A stretch of 54,862 nt of DNA from Helicobacter cetorum. GTDB taxonomy: Bacteria > Campylobacterota > Campylobacteria > Campylobacterales > DZAY01. Within the stretch, counting starts at the first letter, position 1. Every line of letters starts with the position of its first letter. Shown here piece by piece: positions 8,928 to 16,752 of the stretch. Under the pieces are notes generated by a model that searched no databases, had not been told where the DNA came from, and was given only the letters and a program-made list of their open reading frames with translations. A program made the translations under genes and the position numbers. The stretch spans positions 26,481-81,342 of the forward strand of contig DZAY01000010.1 in NCBI GenBank assembly GCA_022729735.1, read 5' to 3'.

Positions 8928-8973
8928 AACTCTTTTTGCTTACTGCTATAAAAAGCAGTCGCAAAAAGGAGTT
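8928..8973 (+). promoter_or_regulatory. Hairpin that buries the ribosome binding site of the transglycosylase gene
   Basis: The two arms are AACTC+TTTTTGC (8928-8939) with GCAAAAA (8961-8967) and GAGTT (8969-8973), one bulged G at 8968. The inner stem ACTGC (8942-8946) pairs with GCAGT (8955-8959) around loop 8947-8954. The Shine-Dalgarno AGGAG (8967-8971) for the ATG at 8977 is within the 3' arm. There is no T-run after the stem, so an intrinsic terminator is less likely. The inferred role is translational control, thermometer-like or protein-responsive. Confidence 0.6.
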
Positions 8974-8976
8974 TGC

Positions 8977-9546
8977 ATGTTTAAGTTTCTTCTTGTTTTT
9001 ATTCTTCCTATTTCAATTTTTGCAAAAAACTATTGGGTTGATGTTGGCAAAAAATATGGAATAGAACCACAACTACTATATGCTATTGGCAAAGTTGAAA
9101 GCGGTGTCAAGGTTTATCTAATTTCTGTAAATTTTTCTAAACTAAATGGAGAACAATCTTCAAAACTAAATAGTTATCTTAATAGAAATAAGCACAAAGT
9201 TGATTATAAAAAATTTACACAAGTTATCTCATTAGAACATAAAAATGCAAGAGATGCAAAAGAGACTCTTAATTTTCTTCTACAAAACAAGTTTCCAAGC
9301 TTTGATACAGGTGTAATGCAGATAAATAATGTGCATAAAGAGCTTTTGGAAAAGATTGGTTTATCTATGGGAGATTTATTTAATCCAGAAGTAAATATAA
9401 ATTTTGGAGCATTTGTATTATCAAACTGTATTAAAAAACATGGTAAAAATGAAACAGCAATTAATGCTTATAATGGAAAAATTATAGGCAATCCATATTC
9501 TGGAAAAGTGTTAGCAGAGCTTAGAAAACTTTATTATAACAACTAA
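8977..9546 (+). CDS. SLT-family lytic transglycosylase with central insertion
   Basis: Probably cleaves the MurNAc-GlcNAc bond of peptidoglycan in the periplasm. Residues 1-16 (MFKFLLVFILPISIFA) form a signal peptide. The family core follows: YGIEPQLLYAIGKVESG with likely catalytic Glu41, FDTGVMQIN at 109-117 and TAINAYNGK near the end. In typical IagB/VirB1-like enzymes the catalytic Glu and the GLMQIN motif are about 20-25 residues apart; here about 70 residues separate them, so there is an insertion of roughly 45 charged residues (about 50-105). It follows ilvN by 55 bp, and its start is covered by a hairpin, suggesting translational control. The downstream CPBP protease starts 1 bp after the stop. 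Confidence 0.85.
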   Translation: MFKFLLVFILPISIFAKNYWVDVGKKYGIEPQLLYAIGKVESGVKVYLISVNFSKLNGEQSSKLNSYLNRNKHKVDYKKFTQVISLEHKNARDAKETLNFLLQNKFPSFDTGVMQINNVHKELLEKIGLSMGDLFNPEVNINFGAFVLSNCIKKHGKNETAINAYNGKIIGNPYSGKVLAELRKLYYNN

Positions 9547-9547
9547 A

Positions 9548-10240
9548 ATGGTTTTGAAATTAATAGATTTAAAACCATGGTTATTAATTGTTGCTATTGA
9601 ATTAATCTATATTACTATTTCAAGAACTATTGGTTATTTTATTCAAAATTTTACTTTTGAAGAAGAGTTATATAAAACAATCAATAGAATAGCAATAACT
9701 TTAATTGTTTTAACACTTTTTAAAGAGCTAATTTTTCAAAAGAAGGTTGTAAATTTTACTCAAATAAAAAGTAGTTTATTTATATTCTCAACTTTACTAT
9801 TTTTATCTATTCCCTTGCTTGAAGGTTATATGAGTGGAGTTGATAAAAATTTTAAAATATTTTTTGCATTTACATCTATTTTTGTAGCACTACACGAAGA
9901 AATTGTTTATAGAGCTGTTATTCAAAATTTATTAATAAAACATTTATCAGCTATAAAATCTATTTTGATTACATCCCTCATTTTTACATCATATCATATA
10001 GGTTCCATTGATTGGTATATTAATTTATATATTCAAATATTTTTAGCAAGTATTATTTTAGGGCTTATATACTATAAAACGGGTAGTTTATTATTAGTTG
10101 TTATACTACATACAATTTATGATGCTTTAGTAACTTTAACACCTTTAAACATAGAAAAGCCAATTATTACATATTCAGAAGCTACTTATATAATGCTCTT
10201 TTCGCTGATTTGTTTTATATTTTTGTTTAAAAATAAATAA
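9548..10240 (+). CDS. CPBP-family intramembrane protease (CAAX protease-like)
   Basis: A 230-residue multi-pass membrane protein with about seven or eight hydrophobic segments. The three family motifs are present: EEIVYR (EExxxR) at 117-122, SYH with His150 in the second motif, and HTIYD (HxxxD/N) at 188-192, which together form the glutamate-type active site of Abi/CPBP proteases. The substrate is unknown; members act in prenyl-protein processing, bacteriocin self-immunity or membrane proteolysis. ATG 9548 lies 1 bp after the transglycosylase stop and lacks a clear ribosome binding site, so translation probably depends on coupling. The final residues are hydrophobic, then KNK. Confidence 0.87.
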   Translation: MVLKLIDLKPWLLIVAIELIYITISRTIGYFIQNFTFEEELYKTINRIAITLIVLTLFKELIFQKKVVNFTQIKSSLFIFSTLLFLSIPLLEGYMSGVDKNFKIFFAFTSIFVALHEEIVYRAVIQNLLIKHLSAIKSILITSLIFTSYHIGSIDWYINLYIQIFLASIILGLIYYKTGSLLLVVILHTIYDALVTLTPLNIEKPIITYSEATYIMLFSLICFIFLFKNK

Positions 10241-10265
10241 AATAGAAATTTTATGATTTTATTTA

Positions 10266-10271
10266 TATAAT
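10266..10271 (+). promoter_or_regulatory. Probable -10 box for single-domain response regulator
   Basis: A consensus TATAAT lies 25 bp upstream of the ATG at 10297, with AAAGGA between them. No clear -35 is seen, as is usual for Campylobacterota sigma-70 promoters, which depend on AT-rich upstream DNA. An AT-only inverted repeat (10235-10243 with 10256-10264) just upstream may weakly end the previous transcript. Confidence 0.6.
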
Positions 10272-10296
10272 ACACAAAATAGTCAAAGGATTTTTG

Positions 10297-10809
10297 ATGG
10301 AAATTTTGAATAGATTAAAAGATTTAGCCAATGATTTATCGCTTTTGTATGTAGAAGATGATTTAAATCTTCAAAAGCAGACAAAAGAGTTTTTGAGTAA
10401 GTTTTTTAAACATATTGATGTAGCTGAAAATGGAAAAGCTGGGCTTGAACTATATACAAAAAATCAATATGCAATTATAATAACTGATATAAAAATGCCA
10501 ATTATGAATGGCATGGATATGATTGAAAAAATTCATGAAATAAATCAATCGCAATTGATATTAGTAATATCTGCTTTTGATTTTTCTGAATTGTTAAAAC
10601 CTCAACATATGACACATATGATTAATAGTTTTTTACTAAAACCTGTAAATACTCAAAATTTAGTTGAAACACTTATTAATCTTTGCCAACAGTATAAAAA
10701 AGAGCATAATAATATAGAAATTGAGATGAAAAGAGAAATTGATTATCTCAAAGAAAAAGTTATAAAAATTGATGAAAAGCTTGATAGGATAATTGCCCTT
10801 ATTAAATAA
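10297..10809 (+). CDS. Single-domain (CheY-like) response regulator with C-terminal coil
   Basis: ATG 10297 is chosen over the TTG at 10294 because AAAGGA is 6 bases upstream. Of 170 residues, the REC domain covers about 10-130, with acidic pocket E20-D21-D22, phospho-acceptor Asp64 (ITDIKMP) and Lys115 (LLKPVN). All key residues are present, so it should be phosphorylated. The tail (about 130-170) is a charged helix, probably a dimerising coil, with no DNA-binding domain. Its REC start LLYVEDDLNLQKQT is almost identical to that of the convergent gene, implying a duplication. No kinase is adjacent. Its last 8 bp overlap the end of that opposite gene. Confidence 0.9.
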   Translation: MEILNRLKDLANDLSLLYVEDDLNLQKQTKEFLSKFFKHIDVAENGKAGLELYTKNQYAIIITDIKMPIMNGMDMIEKIHEINQSQLILVISAFDFSELLKPQHMTHMINSFLLKPVNTQNLVETLINLCQQYKKEHNNIEIEMKREIDYLKEKVIKIDEKLDRIIALIK

Positions 10810-12310
10810 TAGGTGTTTTATTTTTAAACTCTTTTATTAAATTGATTTGTGTTTTTGAGATGAATTTTGAAACCTCATTTTCATCTCTTTTAATCAAATT
10901 AAGTAAAACCACTATTATATATTTTTCTTGTTCTTTGGATATTTTAAACACTTTTCCTTTTGTCTTGATTTTAACTTTTTCAGTTTCATAATTGAGATAA
11001 AAACTCAAATTTACATCCATATTTGGTTCTAAGTCTAATAACTCTTTTGTTACAATTGAGATTGATTTTGTTGATAAATCTCTAATTTTTCCACTTAAGA
11101 ATATATTTTCTCTATCTATATATATATTTTCTAACGGTTCATCAACTTCTACTCTCATACTCTCTCTAAATCTTGGCGAACTATCTAAATATTTAAAATT
11201 ATTAAGCAGTGCAAACTGCTCTGCAATATTTACAAATTCAACATCAGCACATATATCTCTATTTAGAGTTTCAGAATGAATAAATGTCTTTTTTTCATAA
11301 GCAAATGCGAGTAGTTGAAACTTATCAACTACAACTTTTATCTTGTCTTCATAAATTGATACAATAGTTCCTTTGTGAAATATTGTTAAACCTTTATAAA
11401 AGTTATAAAAATTTATATCATCATTAATATTTTCAACTTTTTTGAACTCATGTATAAATTCAGCTATATCATATCTATTTAAATCGATATTTACATCTTT
11501 TGTATAGTTTCTTGAGAAAAAATTAGCATCTAAAAGTTTATCTATTTCTATAAAATTTATACTATATTCTTCTTTTTGATATGGCAGTTTATCGATTGTA
11601 AGCAGAAATTTTTTGGATTGCTCACCATTTTTTAACTCTATTTTCAAAAGCTCATCAGAGCGATTTATAATATATGCAAATAGCTCTTTATCATTTTCAA
11701 AGTCATGATTAATTCCAACAACTTTTGCAAATTGATAAAACTTAATAGAGCCAATATCTTTAATATTTTTTAATCCAAAAAATTCTAAAAATGCTCTATT
11801 ACAAAACTTTATTTTTAAATCTTCAACTAATAACAGTATGTTTTTTTGGAAAATTACAATATCTTCAAAGGTTTTATGTCGCTCTTCTATCTTTTTTTCA
11901 ATCAACACTTTATCTATTGTTTTGTCAAGTTTTGTCAATATCACTTCTGTTTTTAAAGGTTTCACTAAGTAATAAAGCACACCAATCTCGATTGATTGCA
12001 ATAAAAAATCTTTTTCATCAAATGCAGAAGTTATAATTATTTCAACTTTTGGATTTATATGCTTTATGCTATTTGCTAACTCAAGCCCACTCATAAATGG
12101 CATTTTAATATCTGTAATTAAAATATCACAATTTACTTTTTTATATAATTCCAAAGCTTCCAAACCATTTGAAGCTACATACAAATTGCTAAATATTCGT
12201 CTCAAAAACTGTTCTGTCTGTTTTTGAAGATTTAAGTCATCTTCAGCATACAAAACTATTAAACTTTTAGATTTTTCATACATAATAAATAGTTTTTCAG
12301 ATAAAAGCAT
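10802..12310 (-). CDS. Response regulator with PAS-like and PilZ-like domains
   Basis: A 502-residue cytosolic protein. The REC domain (about 15-130) has E23-D24-D25, Asp67 (ITDIKMP) and Lys117 and looks functional. A coil leads to a PAS-like region (about 145-260, with NILLLVEDLKIKFCNRAFLEFFG). Residues 300-380 are unassigned. The C-terminus (about 385-495) looks PilZ-like: RFRESMRVE followed by a DLSTKSISI element in place of the usual D/NxSxxG, so c-di-GMP binding is possible but the motif is imperfect. It is third after thiC and amrS, 21 bp downstream, with AAGG before the ATG at 12310. A TATAAT at 12322-12327 (minus) lies too close to serve that start well. It may link phosphorelay and c-di-GMP signalling. 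Confidence 0.8.
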   Translation of the reverse strand: MLLSEKLFIMYEKSKSLIVLYAEDDLNLQKQTEQFLRRIFSNLYVASNGLEALELYKKVNCDILITDIKMPFMSGLELANSIKHINPKVEIIITSAFDEKDFLLQSIEIGVLYYLVKPLKTEVILTKLDKTIDKVLIEKKIEERHKTFEDIVIFQKNILLLVEDLKIKFCNRAFLEFFGLKNIKDIGSIKFYQFAKVVGINHDFENDKELFAYIINRSDELLKIELKNGEQSKKFLLTIDKLPYQKEEYSINFIEIDKLLDANFFSRNYTKDVNIDLNRYDIAEFIHEFKKVENINDDINFYNFYKGLTIFHKGTIVSIYEDKIKVVVDKFQLLAFAYEKKTFIHSETLNRDICADVEFVNIAEQFALLNNFKYLDSSPRFRESMRVEVDEPLENIYIDRENIFLSGKIRDLSTKSISIVTKELLDLEPNMDVNLSFYLNYETEKVKIKTKGKVFKISKEQEKYIIVVLLNLIKRDENEVSKFISKTQINLIKEFKNKTPII

Positions 12311-12331
12311 ACAAAACCTTAATTATAATTT

Positions 12332-13312
12332 TTAAAAAATTCCATCAAATTTAGAACCACACTTATAACACATTCCATCTTTTAAATTGTTAATTTTTGT
12401 ATTAAATCTATCTCTAAGTAGTAAGAGAGTTCCACATTCGCTACAATGACTCTCTTGAGGGACAGGCACATTTCCTAAATATATATATTTAAGTCCAATC
12501 TCTTTTCCAATATTATATCCAGTCATTAAACTTTTTAGTTTTGTTGGTTTTGTATCTTTCATTTTGTAATCTGGGTGAAATGATGATAAATGCCACGGAA
12601 TTGTATGCGAAATTGATGCGATAAACTCTGCTATTTCTCTTAATTGCACCTCATCAGAGTTTATTCCATCAATTATTAAAGTAGTAATTTCAATCCAAAC
12701 TCCAGCATCATATAATTTTTTAATAGTTTCTAAAACTCCATTTAAATCACCTTTTAATTCTCGTTTATAGTAGTTTTTATCAAAGCTTTTTAAATCTATA
12801 TTTGCTCCATCTAAAAAAGATACAATATCTTCACAAACCTCATTTGATAAAAATCCATTTGAAACAAACACATTTTTAAGCCCTTTTTCTCTTGCAATTA
12901 TTCCAATATCTTTTGCATACGGATAAAAAATAGTTGGTTCATTATAAGTGTAAGATATTGAGTTAGCCCCATATTCTATTGCTAAATCTACCATCTGTTC
13001 TGGAGTTACAACAACTGATTTATCTATATTGTGAGTTTGTGAAATTGTCCAATTCTGACAAAATGGGCATTTAAAATTACAACCAACACTCCCAAAAGAG
13101 AGAGTAGTTGTATTTGGTAAAAAGTGAAATAGTGGTTTTTTTTCAATAGGGTCAATATGAATTGTGCTTGGGTGGTTATAAACTAAATTTTCTAATTTTG
13201 AATTCAAATTTTGATTTACTCCACACACTCCAATTTGTCCATCTCGCAAATGGCAATAGTGTCTGCATAAAAGACAAACTATCTTATCACCAACCTCCTT
13301 GAAATATTTCAT
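12332..13312 (-). CDS. amrS: AmrS-type radical SAM protein (AmmeMemoRadiSam family)
   Basis: A 326-residue cytosolic [4Fe-4S] radical SAM protein related to pyruvate-formate-lyase activases. The cluster-binding motif CNFKCPFCQ has Cys78, Cys82 and Cys85 in CxxxCxxC spacing. An N-terminal Cys-rich lead ([10 protein letters not shown]...GVCG) and a C-terminal zinc-ribbon-like pair (CSECG...CYKCG) are typical of the AmmeMemoRadiSam radical SAM subfamily. The usual partners (AMMECR1-like and Memo-like proteins) are not in the window. ATG overlaps the thiC stop by 4 bp (ATGA), so expression is coupled to thiamine synthesis. The precise substrate is unknown. Confidence 0.87.
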   Translation of the reverse strand: MKYFKEVGDKIVCLLCRHYCHLRDGQIGVCGVNQNLNSKLENLVYNHPSTIHIDPIEKKPLFHFLPNTTTLSFGSVGCNFKCPFCQNWTISQTHNIDKSVVVTPEQMVDLAIEYGANSISYTYNEPTIFYPYAKDIGIIAREKGLKNVFVSNGFLSNEVCEDIVSFLDGANIDLKSFDKNYYKRELKGDLNGVLETIKKLYDAGVWIEITTLIIDGINSDEVQLREIAEFIASISHTIPWHLSSFHPDYKMKDTKPTKLKSLMTGYNIGKEIGLKYIYLGNVPVPQESHCSECGTLLLLRDRFNTKINNLKDGMCYKCGSKFDGIF

Positions 13313-14640
13313 TTGATACTATCCAATATATTTTGAGTGATTTTATAACTACAAAACTTTGGCCCACACATTGAACAAAACTCTGCTTCTTTGAATACCT
13401 CTTCTGGGAGTGATTCATCGTGATACTCTTTTGCTCTATCTGGGTCAAGTGCTAATTCAAACTGTTTGTTCCAATCAAATTTAAATCTTGCATCACTCAT
13501 AGCATCATCTCTGTCTCTTGCATTTGGTCGCCCTCTTGCAATATCAGCTGAATGTGCTGCAATTTTGTAAGCAATAATTCCATTTCTCACATCTTCTGCA
13601 TTTGGTAATCCTAAATGCTCTTTTGGAGTTACATAACATAACATAGAAGCTCCATGCCATGCTGCAACAGCTCCACCAATTGCACTACTAATATGGTCAT
13701 ATCCAGCTGCAATATCTGTAACTAATGGTCCTAAAACATAAAAAGGAGCTTCATAGCAATACTCTTGCTCAATTTTCATATTTCGCTCAATTTGATTTAG
13801 TGGAACATGTCCTGGTCCTTCTATCATAACTTGCACATCTTTTTCCCAAGCTTTAAGTGTTAGCTCACCTAAAATTTTTAATTCTCCAAGCTGTGCATCA
13901 TCACTTGCATCAGCTAAACAGCCTGGTCGAAGTGAATCTCCAAGCGATAAAGCTACATCATATTTTCTACAAATATCTAAAATTTTATCAAATGCTTCAT
14001 ACATTGGGTTTTCTCTATGATAGTGCAACATCCACGATGCCATTAAACTACCACCTCGACTAACTATGCCCATTTTTCGTTTTGCAATTTCTGGCATAAA
14101 TCTAAGCAAAAATCCAGCATGAATTGTAAAATAACTAACACCTTGAATTGCTTGTTTTTCTATAACTTCTAATATCTTATCAATTGTAATATCTTCAACT
14201 CTATTATTTACATCAGCTAAAATTTGATAAATTGGAACTGTGCCAATTGGAACTGAACTTGCATTAATTATTGCTTCTCTTGTCTCATTTAGCTTTGCAC
14301 CAGTTGATAAATCCATAATCGTATCTGCACCATATTTAATCGAAACTCTAACCTTTTCAATCTCATCTTCGATACTACTTGCAAGAGCTGAAGAGCCAAT
14401 GTTTGAGTTAATTTTGCATTTTGTAGCAAGTCCAATTGCCATTGGAGTTAAATGTTTGTGATTTACATTTGCTGGAATAATTAGCCTACCTCTTGCTATT
14501 TCACGAATTATTAATTCACTCGGAATATTCTCTATTTTTGCTACATATTCCATCTCTTCTGTAATAATGCCTTTTTTTGCATAATACATTTGAGTTTTAA
14601 CACTATCACTCTCTCTCTTTTTAACCCACTCTGTTCGCAT
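13309..14640 (-). CDS. thiC: Phosphomethylpyrimidine synthase (HMP-P synthase)
   Basis: A radical SAM enzyme that rearranges aminoimidazole ribotide to hydroxymethylpyrimidine phosphate for thiamine. The 443 aa match the short bacterial form that lacks the long N-terminal domain of the E. coli enzyme. The C-terminal cluster motif CSMCGPKFC gives Cys422, Cys425 and Cys430 (CxxCxxxxC, the ThiC-specific spacing). IEGPGHVPL and the [14 protein letters not shown] segment are family signatures. First gene of a minus-strand operon with amrS. No TPP riboswitch (THI box, CUGAGA core) is visible in the 107 bp upstream. Confidence 0.96.
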   Translation of the reverse strand: MRTEWVKKRESDSVKTQMYYAKKGIITEEMEYVAKIENIPSELIIREIARGRLIIPANVNHKHLTPMAIGLATKCKINSNIGSSALASSIEDEIEKVRVSIKYGADTIMDLSTGAKLNETREAIINASSVPIGTVPIYQILADVNNRVEDITIDKILEVIEKQAIQGVSYFTIHAGFLLRFMPEIAKRKMGIVSRGGSLMASWMLHYHRENPMYEAFDKILDICRKYDVALSLGDSLRPGCLADASDDAQLGELKILGELTLKAWEKDVQVMIEGPGHVPLNQIERNMKIEQEYCYEAPFYVLGPLVTDIAAGYDHISSAIGGAVAAWHGASMLCYVTPKEHLGLPNAEDVRNGIIAYKIAAHSADIARGRPNARDRDDAMSDARFKFDWNKQFELALDPDRAKEYHDESLPEEVFKEAEFCSMCGPKFCSYKITQNILDSIK

Positions 14641-14673
14641 AAAACTTCCTTCAATTTTGATTAAGGTTTGTGA

Positions 14674-14679
14674 AATTTA
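14674..14679 (-). promoter_or_regulatory. Possible -10 box for thiC
   Basis: On the minus strand TGTTAAATT gives a TG-extended, imperfect -10 (TAAATT), preceded by long T-runs as in many Campylobacterota promoters. It lies 34 bp before thiC, whose ribosome binding site is GAAGGA. Assignment is tentative. Confidence 0.4.
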
Positions 14680-14712
14680 ACACAAAAAAGATAAAAAAAA
14701 GCTTTTGTTATG

Positions 14713-14718
14713 TATAAT
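14713..14718 (+). promoter_or_regulatory. Probable -10 box for the ispDF operon
   Basis: A consensus TATAAT preceded by TG lies in the divergent 107-bp region between thiC and ispDF. It is 30 bp before the TTG start at 14748, with AAAAAGG between them. Confidence 0.65.
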
Positions 14719-14747
14719 TTCGTAACATTTAAGAAAAAGGATAGATT

Positions 14748-15884
14748 TTGTCTGATTTATCTCTTATCTTGCTTGCAGCAGGAGAATCAAATCGTTTTAA
14801 TAAAAAAGTTAAAAAACAGTGGTTAAGGATTGGAGATGTTCCACTTTGGCTATATGTAGCTTTGCGATTTAAGAGTATATATAAATTTGATAAAATTATC
14901 ATAACTGCAAATAAATATTTAGATTATATGAGAAATTTTAGCGATGAGTTTATAATTATAGAGGGTGGAGATACAAGGCAAGAGTCGCTAAATAAAGCAT
15001 TAGAAGCAGTAAATAGTGAATATGTATTAGTTAGTGATGTAGCAAGGGCTTGTGTTAAGAGTGAATTAGTAGCTGATATTATAAATCATAAAGAGTTTGG
15101 AGATTGTATTGTTCCATATATTGGAGTTAGTGATACGGTTGTTTATCAAAACAACACAATTGAGAGAGATGAGATTAAATTAATTCAAACTCCTCAATTA
15201 TCAAAAACCAAAATTTTAAAACAAGCTCTATTAACAAAAGAGATTTTTACAGATGATAGTAGTGCAATAAAAGCTATTGGTGGTGAAATTTTTCATCTCA
15301 AAGGTTCAAAAGATGCAAATAAAATCACATATTTTGAAGATTTAAAAAAGCTAAATTGTCTGAAATCTCCAAATAAATCTCAATTTGTTGGTTTTGGATT
15401 TGATACTCACCCATTTATTGAAGATAAGGCAATGTTTTTAGGTGGAATTAATATTTATTATTCAAAAGGATTTAAAGCACACTCGGATGGAGATGTATTA
15501 ATTCACTCAATTATAGATGCCTTGCTTGGTGGTGTTGGTGGTGGAGATATTGGAGAGCTATTTCCAGATACAGATAGTAGATACAAAAATATCGACTCTT
15601 CACTTTTACTAAAAGATGTTGTAAATTTTATTTATGATGTGGGTTATGATATAGTAAATATTGATTGCACAGTAGTGGCAGAAGAGCCAAAGCTTAAAAA
15701 ATATAAGAGTTTAATAAAAAATAGATTAAGTGAAATTTTGCAAATTCCTCCATATTTGATAAATATAAAAGCTACAACTTCAGAAAAGCTTGGATTTATT
15801 GGAAGGTGCGAAGGAGTTTCAGTTTATAGTATTGCAAATTTAAAATTTTTTGATTGGGAAAGTGATGAGAGTATTAATAGTTGA
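14748..15884 (+). CDS. ispDF: Bifunctional IspD/IspF of the MEP isoprenoid pathway
   Basis: The N-terminal half (about 1-205) is the cytidylyltransferase that makes CDP-methylerythritol, with LLAAGESNRF and the KQW loop for CTP. The C-terminal half (about 212-378) is the cyclodiphosphate synthase, with metal ligands in GFDTHPF (about 217-223) and AHSDGDVLIHSIIDALLG. The fusion of these non-consecutive steps is typical of Campylobacterota. The start is TTG at 14748: AAGG lies 7 bases upstream and no ATG fits. The end overlaps the next gene by 20 bp. The order ispDF-regulator-sat-like-pgpA matches what I recall of Campylobacter jejuni Cj1607-Cj1610. Confidence 0.96.
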   Translation: MSDLSLILLAAGESNRFNKKVKKQWLRIGDVPLWLYVALRFKSIYKFDKIIITANKYLDYMRNFSDEFIIIEGGDTRQESLNKALEAVNSEYVLVSDVARACVKSELVADIINHKEFGDCIVPYIGVSDTVVYQNNTIERDEIKLIQTPQLSKTKILKQALLTKEIFTDDSSAIKAIGGEIFHLKGSKDANKITYFEDLKKLNCLKSPNKSQFVGFGFDTHPFIEDKAMFLGGINIYYSKGFKAHSDGDVLIHSIIDALLGGVGGGDIGELFPDTDSRYKNIDSSLLLKDVVNFIYDVGYDIVNIDCTVVAEEPKLKKYKSLIKNRLSEILQIPPYLINIKATTSEKLGFIGRCEGVSVYSIANLKFFDWESDESINS

Positions 15885-16752
15885 GAGTGAAACCTATTTA
15901 GCACAAAGCATTGCAACAAAACTTAGTGATATAGGTAATGTTTGTGAAATTGTTACAACTACTAAAGATGCAATAAAAGATGAAAATTATGATGTAGTTT
16001 TGTTATCTAATAATATATCTGGACAAAACTTTTATCCTGTAATTAATAGATATTCAAACTCAATTATAATAATGTTAATTTCATATATTAGTAATGATAC
16101 GGTTACAAATCCTCTAAAAGCTGGTGCAAAAGATTATATTGTAAAACCATTTATGATTGATGAATTAATTCGTAAAATTGACCATTTTAGAGATTATGAG
16201 CGAATTAAGCGAGAAAATATAATTTTAAAAGATTATATAGAGTTTCAAATATCTGATTATATGATTGGTGATGTGCCAAAGAAGTTGGATTTACCATTAC
16301 TACTAAAAGCAAAAAGTCAAAGGTGTGCAGATACATTTGCATTTAAATATGCAAAGTTAAATGGCTTAACTTTGGAGTTTGTAAGCTTAAAAGATGCAAA
16401 ACATTTGGATAAAATTGCTTCAACTAATGAAAAATCTCTGTTATATATTGTCAATTTTGAAGATTTAAAAAAGGTTGATAAGCGAGATTTTTTGACAAAA
16501 ATAGAACATAAAAAGCTTATTTTATCAACTCTTGAAGAGAGTGATGAACTTGGAATTAACACAATAGAAGTGAAAAATAGAAATAAGTTTTTAGATGGTG
16601 GAGAGCTTATATCAATTGATGAGTATGTAAAAAATGCAGTGATAAATTATCAAAACAAATATCCAGATACAGAACTTAGTAAAAAACTTGGAATTTCAAG
16701 AAAAAGTCTTTGGGAGAGAAGGAAAAAGTATGGCATTGCAAAAAAGAAATAA
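15865..16752 (+). CDS. Atypical orphan response regulator, HP1021/Cj1608 type
   Basis: ATG 15865 is preferred over TTG 15850. A 295-residue protein with a REC-like fold (1-120) in which the acidic pocket is VESE and the phospho-Asp position is altered (VVLLSNNI instead of LLDxxMP), so normal phosphorylation is not expected. KPF with the conserved Lys remains near residue 94. The middle region (about 130-250) is unassigned. A C-terminal Fis-type helix-turn-helix covers about 265-290 (LSKKLGISRKSLWERRKKYG). HP1021 in Helicobacter is a phosphorylation-independent regulator of oriC and redox genes. The position directly after ispDF matches HP1020-HP1021 and Cj1607-Cj1608. Confidence 0.88.
   Translation: MRVLIVESETYLAQSIATKLSDIGNVCEIVTTTKDAIKDENYDVVLLSNNISGQNFYPVINRYSNSIIIMLISYISNDTVTNPLKAGAKDYIVKPFMIDELIRKIDHFRDYERIKRENIILKDYIEFQISDYMIGDVPKKLDLPLLLKAKSQRCADTFAFKYAKLNGLTLEFVSLKDAKHLDKIASTNEKSLLYIVNFEDLKKVDKRDFLTKIEHKKLILSTLEESDELGINTIEVKNRNKFLDGGELISIDEYVKNAVINYQNKYPDTELSKKLGISRKSLWERRKKYGIAKKK

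Noticed and set aside
14641-14747. TPP riboswitch upstream of thiC
   Set aside because: The 107 bp region is AT-rich and lacks the conserved THI-box core (CUGAGA and GGG elements) on the minus strand.
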